A stretch of 64,000 nucleotides of DNA, from contig OX326956.1 of the NCBI GenBank assembly GCA_946800325.1, positions 75,899,087 through 75,963,086 on the forward strand. The letters are read 5' to 3'. Within the stretch, counting starts at the first letter, position 1, and each line of letters opens with the position of its first letter. The translations under genes and the position numbers were made by a program. Under the pieces are notes generated by a model that saw nothing but the letters and a program-made list of their open reading frames with translations, was not told the DNA's origin and did not search any database. Positions 1-10,870 of the stretch are shown one piece after another. The DNA comes from Luzula sylvatica. Its lineage: Eukaryota; Streptophyta; Magnoliopsida; Poales; Juncaceae.

Positions 1-760
1 TGCAAACAAATTGTGTAACATCTCAACAAAGAGTATGATGCAAATGTTCTTTATTTATTTTTTAATAGTATGGTATAGGACATACTGTAGGTGTGTATTA
101 AGTAAAAAAGTTATTTACAAGAGTTGAAAGTGTCTGGAAGTAAAATGTGACGTTAAGTCCTTTTTACGCTACCTATAGCAGGGACTTAGTTGCTAAACTT
201 CATCCATGTAGCTGTCTCGTCCCTCGCCTTCCTTGCCAGAATCGTCGGTGGCCGTTTGAGTTGCTGAAAAATGCGGCAATTACGTTCCTTCCATATTTTT
301 CATGTGGTTGCCAGGCACAGGGTTTTCCAGTTTTTTTTTCCATCCTTATCTTTGCTACGTAATTGTGCATCCCATGCATCCTCTATGATACCCTGCCCCT
401 TAAACTGTCATGTCAAATGTTCTTTATTTAGATATGGTATTATACGATTTGGTGATGCCTATCGGTTTTACAAATCGTATTATTGTCGTGTATGTTTCGC
501 AATTGTTCATTATATCAAACACAATTCGTATGGAGTTCCTAACTGTGTGACATTTGTGTTTGTAACTAGTGCAAAACATCATATAACTCATCAGAAGAAT
601 ATATTGGTTAAATATTTTATATGAAGGTCGTTCCAGTTTAGGTGAGAAATGATTTAAGAAATATAAACTCTTCGATTTAGAAATTCGATGTCATGCATGC
701 ATTGTTATTAGTGATCAAAAAATCAATGGAGATTTGCATCTGTTATACTGAATAACGTTC
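1..760. other. AT-rich non-coding sequence, nothing recognised
   Basis: Short open frames occur at about 147-624 but have no recognisable domain, no codon-usage contrast and no splice structure. I see no transposon end or RNA gene here. Confidence 0.5.
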
Positions 761-769
761 GATGCCATG

Positions 770-1830
770 CATGAATTGTTTTTATATCCCTACTAAACAC
801 TTAAATAACGTATTTATCCCTCACAAAATGTTAACAACATATTTGTCCTTCCTAAACTTAAGTTATATCAAATTTATCCACTTCAATTATTTAAAATATC
901 AAATTTATCCAAATCATTAAGTTTCCGTTTTTTTCATCAAATTTCCGTTAAATTCAACCACAAAACATTTAAAATCAAATGAAATGAACAAATAAAACTT
1001 AAATGACCAAACTGTGCTTTGTTTTTTCTTGAGTCTCCTCTTTCTTTCCTGTTTAACGGAGAAAGCTTATACGAAATCCAAACCTCTACCGTTTTTAAAA
1101 ATGTGATGATTGACGACAATGACGAGTGACTATATTTCACAAAACAAAAATGCCTCCCATTCTTTTCTCTTTGGACGGTCAAGTCCATTGCAGAACTCAG
1201 CTCCCTCTCTCGTATGATTGGGCTTTAGTCTCCCCCTCAAACAACCACAAGTGTTCAAACTCTCCTCCTTTTGCCCCCATGTTGAAAAATCAATTCTCTC
1301 CCAGTCATCGCCAAAAAACATAAACATATATGAACTATCGGCATTTGAGCTGAAAGTGTTCCCATCATCGATTATGATTCGTTTGTCGAACCTATCCTAA
1401 GTGAGTTGTCGATTCCATAAAACAGGGAGATAAGTGCTCTCTTTATTTGGATTGGAAGTGCTTCAAGGAGATGGACATTGAAAGAGGGAGTAAAATGGTG
1501 GAAGGAGAAACATGGAGTTAGGAGTTAAAGAGACCGAGGTGATAGATATCAGTTCAGGAAAGAGAAGGGTATAATGGTAAATGGTAAAATCATCATCGTT
1601 AAATTGAAAACTCACTTAGGATAAATTTGATAAGTGCTCTCTTTATTGTATAGGAAGAGAAGGGTATAATGGTAAAATCATCATCGTTAAATTTAACGAA
1701 AACGTTAATTATGGGTACATTTCATACAAATCAAGTTCAAGAGGGACAAATATGTAATTAGTAATTTCATAAGGATAAATTTGTTATTTACATGCTAAGC
1801 AAGGACATAGACGTAATTCTTCCTATTATT
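770..1830. mobile_element. Probable MULE-like element with long degenerate inverted ends
   Basis: The left arm (about 770-960) reads as runs of 'tatttatccctc', 'atatttgtcctt' and 'aaatttccgttaaatt'. The right arm (about 1660-1830), reverse-complemented, has the same order: 'atttatcctt', 'atatttgtccctc', then 'acgttttcgttaaattt'. Long AT-rich inverted arms of this kind are typical of plant Mutator-like non-autonomous elements. The interior (about 1100-1560) is richer in C/T but encodes nothing I recognise. It contains a short direct repeat around 'gataagtgctctctttatt' (1430 and 1630). I could not define a 9-bp target duplication, so the boundaries are approximate. Confidence 0.4.
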
Positions 1831-2112
1831 AAATAAGTTTATTTGAATGTTAAATTAAATTTCGTTTTATTACAAAAATCATGTAAAAGATCCACAATTC
1901 TTATCATATATAATAATATAATACATCTTAAAAATAAAAAAGTGACATTAAAACAAGAAAAAAAATACACTTTTGCCCCCAAACTTGTTCCAGATGTGCA
2001 ACTTACCTCCCAAACAAAGAACTGCACATTTTTACCCCTAACCTTTCAAGCATTGTGCAACATGCCCCTCCGTCCATTTGGTGTTAAAAACTCTGTTAAA
2101 TGGTGACAGGAC

Positions 2113-2780
2113 TAGGGCTGCAAACGAGCCGAGCTCGAGCGAGCTGTGCCAAGCTCAAGCTCGGCTCGGAACTTATTCGAGCTGGCTCGGCTCGTATAGA
2201 ATTACGGTTCGAGCTGAAAAATCAAGCTCAAGCTCGGCTCGTTCTAATTCGAGCTAGCTCGGCTCGGCTCAACAGTAGCTCAATTAAAAAAATAACTTGA
2301 ATTTTAATTAAAAAAATTGTAATAATCGCGAATGAACATAAAATATTTTAAATACTAAAATATCTTAAAACATAACAATAATAAATCAAACATACACAAC
2401 ACAAAACATAAAAAAATAGGATTTGAACTTGGTATTATTAATTTGTCTCCCCTAGTTAATATTCTTTTTTAGGACCTAAGTGGTAACCCGAATTGGAATT
2501 ATTATGGAGATAAAAAATTTCTTTATAAAATTTTATAATTATCATAATATATAATGTAAATTAATTATGATAAAAATATTTAACTTTTTAAATCGAGCTC
2601 AAAAAAATTTCGAGCTTAATACGAGCGAGCTGAGTCTGGCTCAAGCTCGGCTCAATAAGCGTTCGAGCTAGCTCGGCTCGGCTCGTTTAATTTCGAGTTA
2701 ATATCGAGCGAGCTATTATCGAACTATTATCGAGTCGAGCTCGAGCGAGCCACGAGCCATGAGCTAAAGTTGCAGCCCTA
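2113..2780. mobile_element. Non-autonomous hAT element with 8-bp TSD
   Basis: Termini are TAGGGCTGCAA at the left and TTGCAGCCCTA at the right, a perfect inverted repeat. The flanking octamer GACAGGAC is present on both sides (2105-2112 and 2781-2788), the 8-bp duplication expected for hAT transposition. Both subterminal regions are packed with palindromic GAGCTCGAGC and GAGCCGAGC motifs in opposite orientations, probably transposase-binding repeats. The core is AT-rich with no transposase frame. The element sits inside the left arm of the surrounding long-TIR element; removing it with one octamer makes that arm collinear with the right arm, so it is the younger insertion. Confidence 0.9.
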
Positions 2781-3009
2781 GACAGGACATGTTGATGTGG
2801 ATTTTTTAGACATCCTCACATTATGGCATGGCAAATAAATTCTACCCCGACCCGAACCCATCTCTCTCTCTCTCTCTCCTGTCGCTATCTCCTCTTCCTT
2901 CCCTTCCTGTTGCCTAGCCCTCGCTGCCTCGTCGTCCGCTACTCTCTCTCGCTCTCTCTCGCTCTCTCCAATGCTTCCCTCGCTGCCTCGTCGTTCGCTA
3001 CTCTCTCCT

Positions 3010-3480
3010 CCTCCCTCAACTCTTCCCTTGATCTCCAGTCCAACCCTATCCTCGACGTCGAGATTCATTCACTTGCTGATCAGATCGTATCCGCGAGGAA
3101 AGAGCTTGTGGAGAAGAAAGAGTCACTTGCCATTGTTGAACAGATTTCCGAGTTTCTTGACCGGATTCGGGCTGTGAGAGACGGGGCAAGGGAGGGGAAG
3201 GTTTTGGATGCTTCGTTAAGTGCGAAAGAACTGAAAGGTGAGTTCTTTATTGAGAAAATAGAGGATGGAGAACCTTCAGTGTTTGAATTGCTCAGGAAAG
3301 AGTTGAGAGATTGCTTCGACGAGGTCAGATTCTTTCCATGGATTTTGTATTGTCATTCTTCTATTGTGATAGATATTGATTTGGGAATTGAAATTTTAAA
3401 TTTTGATTTGATTTCTAGTTGCAATTGATTCTCGCAAAGAATGTGGAGGAATGCATCAAATTCGATGGGAAGAAAGTATT
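3010..3480 (+). pseudogene. ZW10 (kinetochore / vesicle-tethering protein) N-terminal gene fragment
   Basis: The reading frame gives DVEIHSLADQI, KELVEKKESLAIVEQ, EDGEPSVFELLRKE and CFDE, in the order seen in the N-terminal part of plant ZW10 (MAIGO2-interacting type). After CFDE there is a GT donor at about 3325, an intron of about 95 bp and an acceptor near 3418. A second exon piece then reads LILAKNVEECIKFDGK, again collinear with ZW10. ZW10 works in the RZZ kinetochore complex and in the Dsl1/NRZ ER tether. Only about 130 codons are present, of more than 700 in the full protein. The retained intron shows the copy came from genomic DNA rather than mRNA. The upstream start at 2823 lies in inverted-arm sequence and is not a native start. 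Confidence 0.75.
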
Positions 3481-3489
3481 GCTTCGACG

Positions 3490-3950
3490 AGGATGGAGAA
3501 CCTTTTCTCGTCGCTTTTGAGTTAATCTGACCTCGTTTGATTGAGTGAGAAGAAAGTATTGCAGTGGAGTACTAACGCCAAAGATTTTTCAGATAACGAG
3601 CCGAGAAGCTAACCAAGAATCAAAAGAAATTACGATCTTAATTGAGTGAGAAGAAGAGGCATTAATGGTAGAAGATGGGGAAGAATCCATGATGTGAGAA
3701 AATTTGAGAAAAAGAGAAGGACTAAAGTGAATAAAAGCATAGCGGGTTAATGGATCTAATGGACACCTCCCGTGAGATGATCAAGAAATTGTGTATGATG
3801 AAAAAGAAATAAGAGTTTAGTACCAGAATGAGATGGGGAGTTTAATGGTGATACCAGAAACTTGAACGGGGCAGGAGAGGAGAGGAATTGGGTGATTAAA
3901 GCTCCGATTTCGTCACAGCGATGCAGAGAGGAGAAGAACTACTGATACCA
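3490..3950. other. Non-coding interior of captured-gene element
   Basis: The stretch contains repeated 'gagtgagaagaa' (about 3545 and 3645) but no frame or motif I can name. It may be internal sequence of the LTR fragment that follows. Confidence 0.3.
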
Positions 3951-4118
3951 TGTTGAACTTGAATTCATTGTGTAATTGACAGAGAGAATCTTGCTTAATC
4001 TTTTGTTTTCATAAATTTATTACTGTTTGATTTACAATGATTTAAATAGAGTTTGCTTCATAATTATTAATGTTTCTCCGAAGTTTTGATTAAACTGGTA
4101 CTCAGTATGTTTCTTAAC
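3951..4118 (-). mobile_element. LTR of a small LTR retrotransposon (TRIM/copia type) with adjacent primer-binding site
   Basis: On the minus strand the segment starts TGTTAAG and ends TTCAACA, followed directly by TGGTATCA. That octamer matches the complement of the 3' end of initiator tRNA-Met, the primer site used by many plant copia and TRIM elements. The LTR contains a TATA-like CTATTTAAAT, an AATAAA signal and 'taagcaagatt'. The last motif also occurs in the TRIM LTRs at 39.5 and 41.0 kb, so the elements may be related. No partner LTR was found to the left, so this is a partial element. Confidence 0.55.
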
Positions 4119-4349
4119 AGTACTCCCAATGATGGCATGATTAATTAGAAAATTTTAATGATACAATTATTAAATCAAGAATAAAATACACAAATAAATT
4201 ATTAATTGAACTATTAATTGAATATATTAATTGAACACAAATAAATCAAGAATAAAGTACACAAATATCATTCACATCCAAAATAAACCAATCAGAAACA
4301 ATTGAATATTAATAGCTAACAATCAACAAATCATTATTTGCTTAATCAT

Positions 4350-4967
4350 CACCACCAACGTGAGGCCTGCAATTCCATAAGCCTTGGTGACGAACGTGAG
4401 GCCGCCAGTGGAGCGATTCCCTTCGCTAATTCTTTGTAAAAGGTTTTTGACTTCTTGAGCATTGTACACCACTGGATCTTCGTTGATGTTTAGATCGGAC
4501 GGCTCGGATCGGTCCATCTTGAGGACTCTGAAGTGCCTCTTCTCTTTGTCACTCCCTATCAAGTAATATCTCTGCGTATAACAAGAGAGAGAAAAGGATC
4601 GATAAGTGAATTCAGTGATTTTATCAATTCACGAAATTGAGAGTGAATAGTTAACGAATTGGAATTTCTACTTCAAATAATTTGACTTTCAGAATGACCT
4701 AGGAATCTAGGATCTACAATTCAGGTATGTTCACTTTCTTCGGAACTGAAATAACTGATAAAATCATTATATTACCAGAAAATGCGTGAATTGAACTTCA
4801 AATTTACAATGAAACTTCAACTAATTCAAATCAATTGACGAAAAATCAAAATAGCAGAAGACGCGAAAAGAGTGAGAGAGTACCGCGCGGGTTTCGTAGA
4901 GGCGGAATTTTTGCAGGGAGGAGACGACAGGATCCTCATCGATGTCAGGGTTATGACGAATCGCCAT
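4350..4967 (-). pseudogene. SAC-domain phosphoinositide phosphatase gene fragment (two exons)
   Basis: Exon 1 (4967 down to 4884) begins with ATG and ends in SLQKFRLYETR at a GT donor. Exon 2 (about 4572 down to 4360) follows an AG acceptor and reads YLIGSDKEKRHFRVLKMDR, SEPSDLNINEDPVVY, EVKNLLQRISEGNRSTGG and LTFVTKAYGIAG. These are the conserved N-terminal blocks of plant SAC-domain phosphatases (SAC2-SAC5/FIG4-like group), which dephosphorylate PtdIns(3,5)P2 at vacuolar and endosomal membranes. After GIAG the similarity stops, so the catalytic CX5R region is absent and the fragment cannot be active. It is opposite in strand to the ZW10 piece in the same element. Confidence 0.75.
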
Positions 4968-5650
4968 TGTGGATTGATTGAAGGGGGTTTTGGAGAACAG
5001 TAGTGTTTGGAAGGTAACTTTGTGAATCGTGACAGTTGAGATTTCAGAAGGGGCAAAAAGAGACTCGAGAGCGAGCGAGAGGGAAGCAACGATTAAACGT
5101 TAGGGTTAGGAGTGGGTTCGGGAGAGAAGCACAGGCGAGAGAGAAGCAGCACATGCGAGAGAAATAGAGCACAGCGACCCTCAGGCGAGAGAGAAACAAT
5201 CCTGACGGAGAGAAAGAGAGAGCGAGAGAGAAGAGATAGATGGGTTCGGTTTCAATTTGAGAGAGAAGAGATAGATGGGTTCGGGTTCGGGTTATAATTT
5301 ATTTGTCATGTCATGTCTAAAAAATCCACATCATCATAACATGTAACCATTTAACTGAGGTTTTAACATCAAATGGACGGAAGGGCATGTTGCACAATGT
5401 TTGAAAGGTTAGGGAGTAAAAATGTGTAGTTTTTTATTTGGGGGATAAGTGGCACATCTGGAACAAGTTTGGGAGGCAATAATATATTTTTTCTAATTAT
5501 AATAGAACTTGTCAAACACATAGAAGATAGAACATACCATAAAAAAGAGAGCACATACGACAAAGAAATCTTTTCTCCTTCCTCAATGACCTTGAAAAAA
5601 CAATGAATACCCACCCACCATCTTCACGGCATGAATGCCCGCTCCCTTTC

Positions 5651-6019
5651 TGTTGAGTATTGTACTGGACATGTCCAGTGATAAAGAAGATCACAGGCAA
5701 CTGGAGGCGTTCGAGCAAATTTGAATTTAAAGAATTCTGTATCGCGTGCATATGCTGGGCTGAGTTCCTTATTGGGATTTTAATTATAAGTTGGGCTGAG
5801 ATAGCTAATTGTATTTATATCTTGGTCTGCAGTAAGTAATGGGTAGTTGAATCAAACTGTTAGGATCAATGGGGTAGATTAATCTAATGGTTAGGATTGC
5901 TTAGTCCGTTAGATTCAGCTCTTATAAATAGAGTACTAGTGTGTTGATTAATTGTAAGATTAACAAAATAATAAAGTAATACAAAAATCTCTTTACAATC
6001 TCTGATTAATTTCTTTACA
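5651..6019. mobile_element. Solo LTR with 5-bp TSD
   Basis: A 369-bp block begins TGTTGAGTAT and ends TTTCTTTACA. It is flanked by the same pentamer CTTTC on both sides (5646-5650 and 6020-6024), the duplication size of LTR retrotransposons. Inside are a TATA-like 'cttataaatagagtac' near 5932 and an 'aataataaag' polyadenylation-type signal near 5967, placing transcription on the plus strand. No primer site or internal region follows, so this is a solo LTR left by recombination. Confidence 0.75.
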
Positions 6020-6029
6020 CTTTCACCTC

Positions 6030-6300
6030 TAGATTCTAGGTTGACGACATCAATGTCCCTTCCACTCCTAGATTCACGACTTTCCCCTCTCCAGGTCCTT
6101 TCACTAGCAACTTCAGCCCTTTCAATCACGACTGCGAGGCAAAATCGAACGGAATCGTTCTACTCCGACCGGAATCGGGCAGAATCGGCCCGGCCACCGC
6201 CGACTCCGGCTCAAGTCGGCCGACTCCAATTCAGAGTCGCCAATTCTGAGAACTATGCTTAAAAGTTCAAACTTTATTTTTTTTATCTGTGAAGATGTGC
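6030..6300. other. Possible upstream sequence of the O-fucosyltransferase pseudogene
   Basis: The stretch has an open frame (6041-6262) with low-complexity S/L/R-rich translation ending in NSENYA. That ending resembles the SENY motif in the first recognised exon of the downstream pseudogene (about 6302), so it may be a duplicated or shifted piece. No domain is recognisable. Confidence 0.25.
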
Positions 6301-6329
6301 CTTCTGAGAACTATACCTCTGGTTATGTA

Positions 6330-6557
6330 CAGGGCTGGCCCAAGGATTTAAGAGACCCTAAGCAAAATTATAAACCTAACTAAATTTTTTTTATAATGGA
6401 TCGTAAATTTTTATATCATACTATTTAATTTGTTAAAATGGACCCCAAAATTTTTATAATAGACACCAAATTTTAAAAATTATACTACATAATTTTTTTT
6501 CGTGGACCCGGACCCGAAGCCCGGGGCTTTATTTTTTGTATTAATGGGCCGGCTCTG
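6330..6557. mobile_element. hAT-type MITE with 8-bp TSD
   Basis: The 228-bp element has termini CAGGGCTGGCCC at the left and GGGCCGGCTCTG at the right, inverted with one mismatch and an end slip. The octamer GTTATGTA flanks it at 6322-6329 and 6558-6565. It splits an exon of the O-fucosyltransferase pseudogene; removing it with one octamer restores an in-frame SENYTSGYVFIHVEGGLN. No coding capacity. Confidence 0.9.
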
Positions 6558-7093
6558 GTTATGTATTCATTCACGTGGAGGGTGGTTTGAACCAGCAGAG
6601 AATAACCGTAAGTCCACTATGACCTTGAAATTAATTTTTGATTCCAATCATTATTCTTTTTATTGGCAAAATAAACTTGCGTGAAATTATGAAAATAAAT
6701 TTGGTGCATTTAGAATGGTGTAGCCGTGGCCAAAAAAATGAACGCAACTCTCATTGTGCCGTATTTTAAGACGAACCAAATCTGGAACGATACAACCACG
6801 TATGAGAATTATTATTTTTTACATTCCAAAGTTACTTTTTTATAGGATTATTTAACAAGAATTATATGAAATATATCTGTGTAGGAAATATTTGATGTAG
6901 ATCATTTCATCGACTACTTGAAGGACGATGTGAGAATAGTTAAGGACATTCCAGATTGGTTCACCGAAAAAACATAACTCTTCACGAGCATAAAATATTC
7001 TACCAAATATTTCATATTTTTATAATAATAGTATAATTTGACTTTATAATTATATATAGTTTATAATAATATTCGGGCGCACAATAAAAAATA

Positions 7094-7346
7094 GGGCAGT
7101 GATGCACTTCCCCCAACTCTCCCCCACACCTCTTGATGTGTCATCGTAACGCTTAACACCACTATGGTTTAACATCTGAATTATGATTTAACACCTTAAT
7201 TTATAGTTTAACATCATAATGAAGATGTTAAACTACAAATTAAGGTGTTAAATCATAATTAAGATGTTAAATTTGAAGGTGTTAAGCCTTATGCCAACAC
7301 ATCAAGAGGTGTGGGGGAGGGTAAGTGGGGAGGTCCAACTTTTTCC
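7094..7346. mobile_element. Mutator-like MITE with 9-bp TSD
   Basis: The 253-bp foldback element has inverted ends sharing GG..A..G..G.AC.TCCCC, and an inner perfect match around 'cccccacacctcttgatgtgt' style sequence. The 9-mer TAAAAAATA is present on both sides (7085-7093 and 7347-7355). A 9-bp duplication points to Mutator-like mobilisation. The core has repeated 'gtttaacatc' motifs in both orientations. It lies within the O-fucosyltransferase pseudogene. Confidence 0.85.
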
Positions 7347-8012
7347 TAAAAAATATACGAAAATCCGCGTCAGCTCAGTTCTACATCGATAATGTACTAC
7401 CCAGAATCAAAGAGAAGAAGATAATGTCATTCAAACCATTCGTTGATAGATTAGGGTAAGTAAATTAATTAATTAATTAATTAATCACTATTTAAAAAAT
7501 CAATGGATGGTGGACCACCGAGTCTTCTCCATTTACTCATTTTAATTAATCACTATTTAACATAATATTTTTGAATTTAGGTATAACAATGTACCGATTG
7601 AGATAAATAGGTTAAGATGTAGAGTGAATTATCACGCTCTAAGATTCCGACCTGAAATTGAGGAAATGGCCGATAAACTCTCTGCCAGAATGAGGAATCG
7701 TACTGGTGATTCGAATCCGAACATGTAAATTTTTAATTTTATTTAATCTGTTAAATTATATATAATGTATTTTGTACTCTTTTTTTTTTTGTGAAAAGAG
7801 GACTTCACTTGAGATCCGAAATAGGGATGATGGGTCAAACCTTTTGCGATTTTGTCAGTACGAGAGAGGAAAAGGCAATTATAAAAGATCAAATAACACC
7901 GAAATAAAAAAAAAAAATTTAGGTGACGAAAGATGTGCTGGCAAGTAAGGAAGAACTTGACCATTTCAGAAAGCACGTGACGACTACGAGTCTACAAGCG
8001 CTGGATTTCTTA

Positions 8013-9397
8013 GGGCTTGTTTGGATCGTAAGGAAAGAGTAGGTAATTTCCAGTTTAGGAAATAGTCCCAAAGATTTTACTATTACATGTTTGGATCCAA
8101 TTAGGATATTGTAGTAAACTTTCTAGGCAAGGAATTTGTAGTAAAATTTGTATAGAAAACTTGACGAAATAAAAACTAAGCTTTTTGCTCAGTTTTTTTC
8201 AGAAAAGGAAAGTAAATGTCATGATTACACTTATTTCTTTTTCTTCCAATAATCATGACTATCTCTCTCTCTTTTTTGAAAGAAAGGCAAGCACGATACG
8301 CGCTCGGTACAATCGATTTTTATAAATAGAAAAAGAAAAAAGAGAGTTTTACAACGACATAATTACATTATAATTGATTCTTAACGAACAACTACCTATA
8401 CCAAATCTTTCTTTAGTTAATTAGCTATAAATGTCATGAGCTTTTTGTTCATTGTTTTTATTTTTCTTTTATTTTTCATACATTTTACTGACATGGACAA
8501 ACAAAGAGGTAAAATTGACCAAAGAAATTAAGTAATCTGTTTAATCTCTGCATGATTCTAATTTGTTTTTCAATTCGTAAGCTGGATCTGTTACTTTTCA
8601 GTTTTTCATGTTTTCTTTTAAAAAAAAAAATTCAATTCACAATCTAGTACCAACTGATTTCTAATTACCCACTTCCTTGAGTTCGTTCTTTTATTCACGT
8701 TCTATCTAGCTTACTTCAATTCATGATATTGGGCTCTTATTTTCCTTCAATTTGATTCATATCAAGTAAAAATTAAGTTATTTTTTCTTTGTAATATTTA
8801 GTTAGTTCCTTAACCATCTCTTTCAAACCCTTTCTCGTCTACAACACTGATTTAATGTTGGATACATAAACAAAATCGAGAGCTTTAATATTGGATTGGA
8901 TACATAAAAAACAGGTACCCAAAAAAATATGTACGAGTTTTAATTGGTCAATGATTATTTTAATTTGGCTGTTTTTTTAGTTTGTAATTGAACTTTCTGA
9001 ATCTGTATGAGTTCCTTTTTTTAATACTTATGAGATTGTAATAGTTTCATAAAATATTATGTTATAACCATATTAATAGTCAATGCACATCATACTTATT
9101 TTTTTATTATATTATAATATTATGTTATAACCATGTTAATAAAATATTACATGTAAATTTTTTGAAGTAATATTTTCATAAAATATTGAATTTTTATTAT
9201 GATTATTGTAAGAAAAAGAATTGCATTACTTTCGTTATTATTTGTAAAAGATGGTCAAATATATTGACGTAAACTATATTTCATATATGAAATAAGGCAT
9301 GGTGACATCCAAACATACTATTCTTTTATAATGTCTAGTCTTTATAACCCTATAGGATTTGTAAAACTTCAATCCTAATTCCTAGAAATTCAAGCCC
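8013..9397. mobile_element. PIF/Harbinger-like non-autonomous element with TTA TSD
   Basis: The 1385-bp element begins GGGCTTG and ends CAAGCCC, flanked by TTA on both sides (8010-8012 and 9398-9400), the signature of PIF/Harbinger and Tourist elements. The left end continues GGGCTTGTTTGGATCGTAAG, a common plant Harbinger-type end. The interior is AT-rich with no transposase or Myb-like frame. It lies exactly between LDFL and VCFK of the O-fucosyltransferase frame; removing it with one TTA joins the halves in frame. Confidence 0.87.
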
Positions 9398-9679
9398 TTA
9401 GTCTGTTTCAAATCTGACGTGTTCGTGAGTTCGCATGGCAGTAATTTCGCGAAGATCATAATGGGTGCGAGAAGATATATGGGCCACGGATTGATTTTGA
9501 TCAAGCCCAATAAGGGCGTCATGTCGAAATTGGTTGGGGATCCGTACATGGGCTGGGCTTCTATTGCCGAGCAAGTTGTGATTATGCAACAGAGCCGGAC
9601 CGGTTTGCCTGAGCCGACTTTCCCTAATTATGACATTTGGGAGAATCCTCTTACTCCTTGTATGTGTAAATCATGAACT

Positions 9680-10600
9680 TCGTTTCCTGGTTTTCTCACT
9701 AGTTTTTCCTTTTTTAAGTTTTCTAAAACATAGGAATCTGTTTCCGAAAGCACGAAAGCGAGTACATTGAAAAATTAGAATATTGTACATACGTCAGCAT
9801 GAAAATAACTTAGACCAGTCGAATATGTTTATATTTTATACTTTTCTCATATATGCACGATTTATAGAAACATGCAAATATCTCATTTATAAACATGTAT
9901 TAAAACCAAAAATTGCATTAATTAGTTGTACTTGTGTGTGTGTGCATATGGTAAATGATAGTTTTCTAACCATTTTTCATATTTTGTAAGATTATATATG
10001 ATTACTATATATTTATTTTTCACAATGTTATTCGACGAATATAGTAAAGTAATGATAGTTTTTGTACATAGAACAATGAATGTAATAATAAGCACGTGTT
10101 GCAATTGCAATTGTGTATTATACGATAGTACAAATTAGTTAATTAAAAATCACTACAAAATAATATTTATTAGTTTATTTTAAAAAAAAAAAAACTAGAA
10201 GATCTTTGTATATGTAAGTATCAATTTTGATAGGGATATATGCCTAAAGGAATTCGTAAATGTAGAAGTTAAAATAAAATAAAATGAAATGATCAATACA
10301 CTGATTTTTTTTTTCCAAGTTCAATTAATGTGAGCTATTCATAGTAAATATAAAACCTAATCCATAATTTATCGTAAATGCAAACACAGTCCATATCTAC
10401 TTTTATCAACACAAAAGGGAGAAAAAAACTTGTGATAAAGAAGACAACAAGAGTTTAACTTATAAAACAACGTTCATTTCCATTTTCTTGAATTGCCTCA
10501 GCTTGTATCCATTCATGGGCATTGTATTCATTTCCATTTTTCATTTTTTTTTTATTTCACAAAAACTATTGACAATCTTATTTATGAATGCTTCGAACAA
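9680..10600. other. AT-rich non-coding sequence downstream of pseudogene
   Basis: Open frames here are short and without motifs. I see poly-A and poly-T runs (about 10180 and 10300) but no paired element ends. Confidence 0.5.
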
Positions 10601-10621
10601 ACCCTCCTATTGAACTAAATA

Positions 10622-10870
10622 TCAATAAACACTCACTCCATTCTCAACCCCTAGTCCATAAAGCACGCCCGAATACTTCTCGGTGGACCCGTTAAAGAAG
10701 GCTTCTTTAAGCTTGCGAAATGCACAGGCTTTTAACAGGCTATCGGATCCTGCTTGGTGGCAAATTCCGACTATCTGATGAGTATAATTAGCAATTAATT
10801 GTCTCAAAGTCCTTCGGCTCGAAATGCAAGTAGAGACTATTCTCCACGTATAGGTCCATTTTCTTTTCAT
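10622..10870 (-). other. Unrecognised open frame, possible gene fragment
   Basis: An 82-codon frame contains [19 protein letters not shown] and [11 protein letters not shown]. Its base composition is more balanced than the flanks, which suggests a former exon. It is on the same strand as the RECA2 fragment and downstream of it, so a degraded RecA C-terminal piece is possible, but I do not see the family's C-terminal motifs. Its beginning lies in a segment repeated at 11515-11672. Confidence 0.25.

Larger units (their letters stand above)
1957..5493. mobile_element. Pack-MULE-like element with long inverted arms carrying ZW10 and SAC phosphatase fragments
   Basis: The left arm starts near 1957 and runs to about 2112, then continues after a nested element from 2789 to about 2900. 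It is repeated in reverse complement at about 5200-5493. Matching blocks include 'aaacttgttccagatgtgc', 'gtgcaacatgccc', 'cgtccatttg' and 'gtggattttttagacat'. Between the arms are pieces of two unrelated host genes in opposite orientation (ZW10 at 3010-3480, SAC phosphatase at 4350-4967) and an LTR fragment (3951-4118). Long-TIR Mutator-like elements that capture gene fragments are known in plants as Pack-MULEs. The sequence shows the arms and both fragments; assignment to Mutator is inferred from arm length and style. The flanks 'ttaaaacaa' and 'taattataa' do not make a convincing 9-bp duplication. Confidence 0.65.
6296..9676 (+). pseudogene. O-fucosyltransferase family (GT106/PF10250) pseudogene
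   Basis: Exon-like blocks follow the order of plant GDP-fucose O-fucosyltransferase-like proteins: SENYTSGYV then GGLNQQRIT (6302-6607, GT donor 'gtaagt'); NGVAVAKKMNATLIVP (from 6714); EIFDVDHFIDYLKDDVRIV (from 6885); AQFYIDNVLPRIKEKK and KPFVDRLG (to 7455); NNVPIEINRLRCRVNYHAL (from 7581); LHLRSEIGMMGQTFCDF (from 7803); VTKDVLASKEELDHFRKHV (from about 7924); and GARRYMGHGLILIKPNKG, GDPYMGWASIAEQVV and TFPNYDIWENPLTPC (to 9676). These are predicted Golgi glycosyltransferases. It is dead: a TAA replaces the Glu codon before LFTSIK (about 6978), roughly 60 residues are missing after STREEKA, and three transposons interrupt it (6330, 7094, 8013). Introns are retained, so it decayed from a genomic copy. 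Confidence 0.88.

Noticed and set aside
2778..3068. Minus-strand Glu/Arg-rich frame
   Set aside because: It comes from the CT-repeat inner arm of the captured-gene element read in reverse.
1951..5502. 9-bp target duplication of the Pack-MULE-like element
   Set aside because: The flanks 'ttaaaacaa' and 'taattataa' agree at too few positions to claim a duplication.
8013..9397. Large intron of the O-fucosyltransferase gene
   Set aside because: No GT/AG at the borders; instead inverted GGGCTTG ends and TTA on both sides, and removal with one TTA restores the frame.
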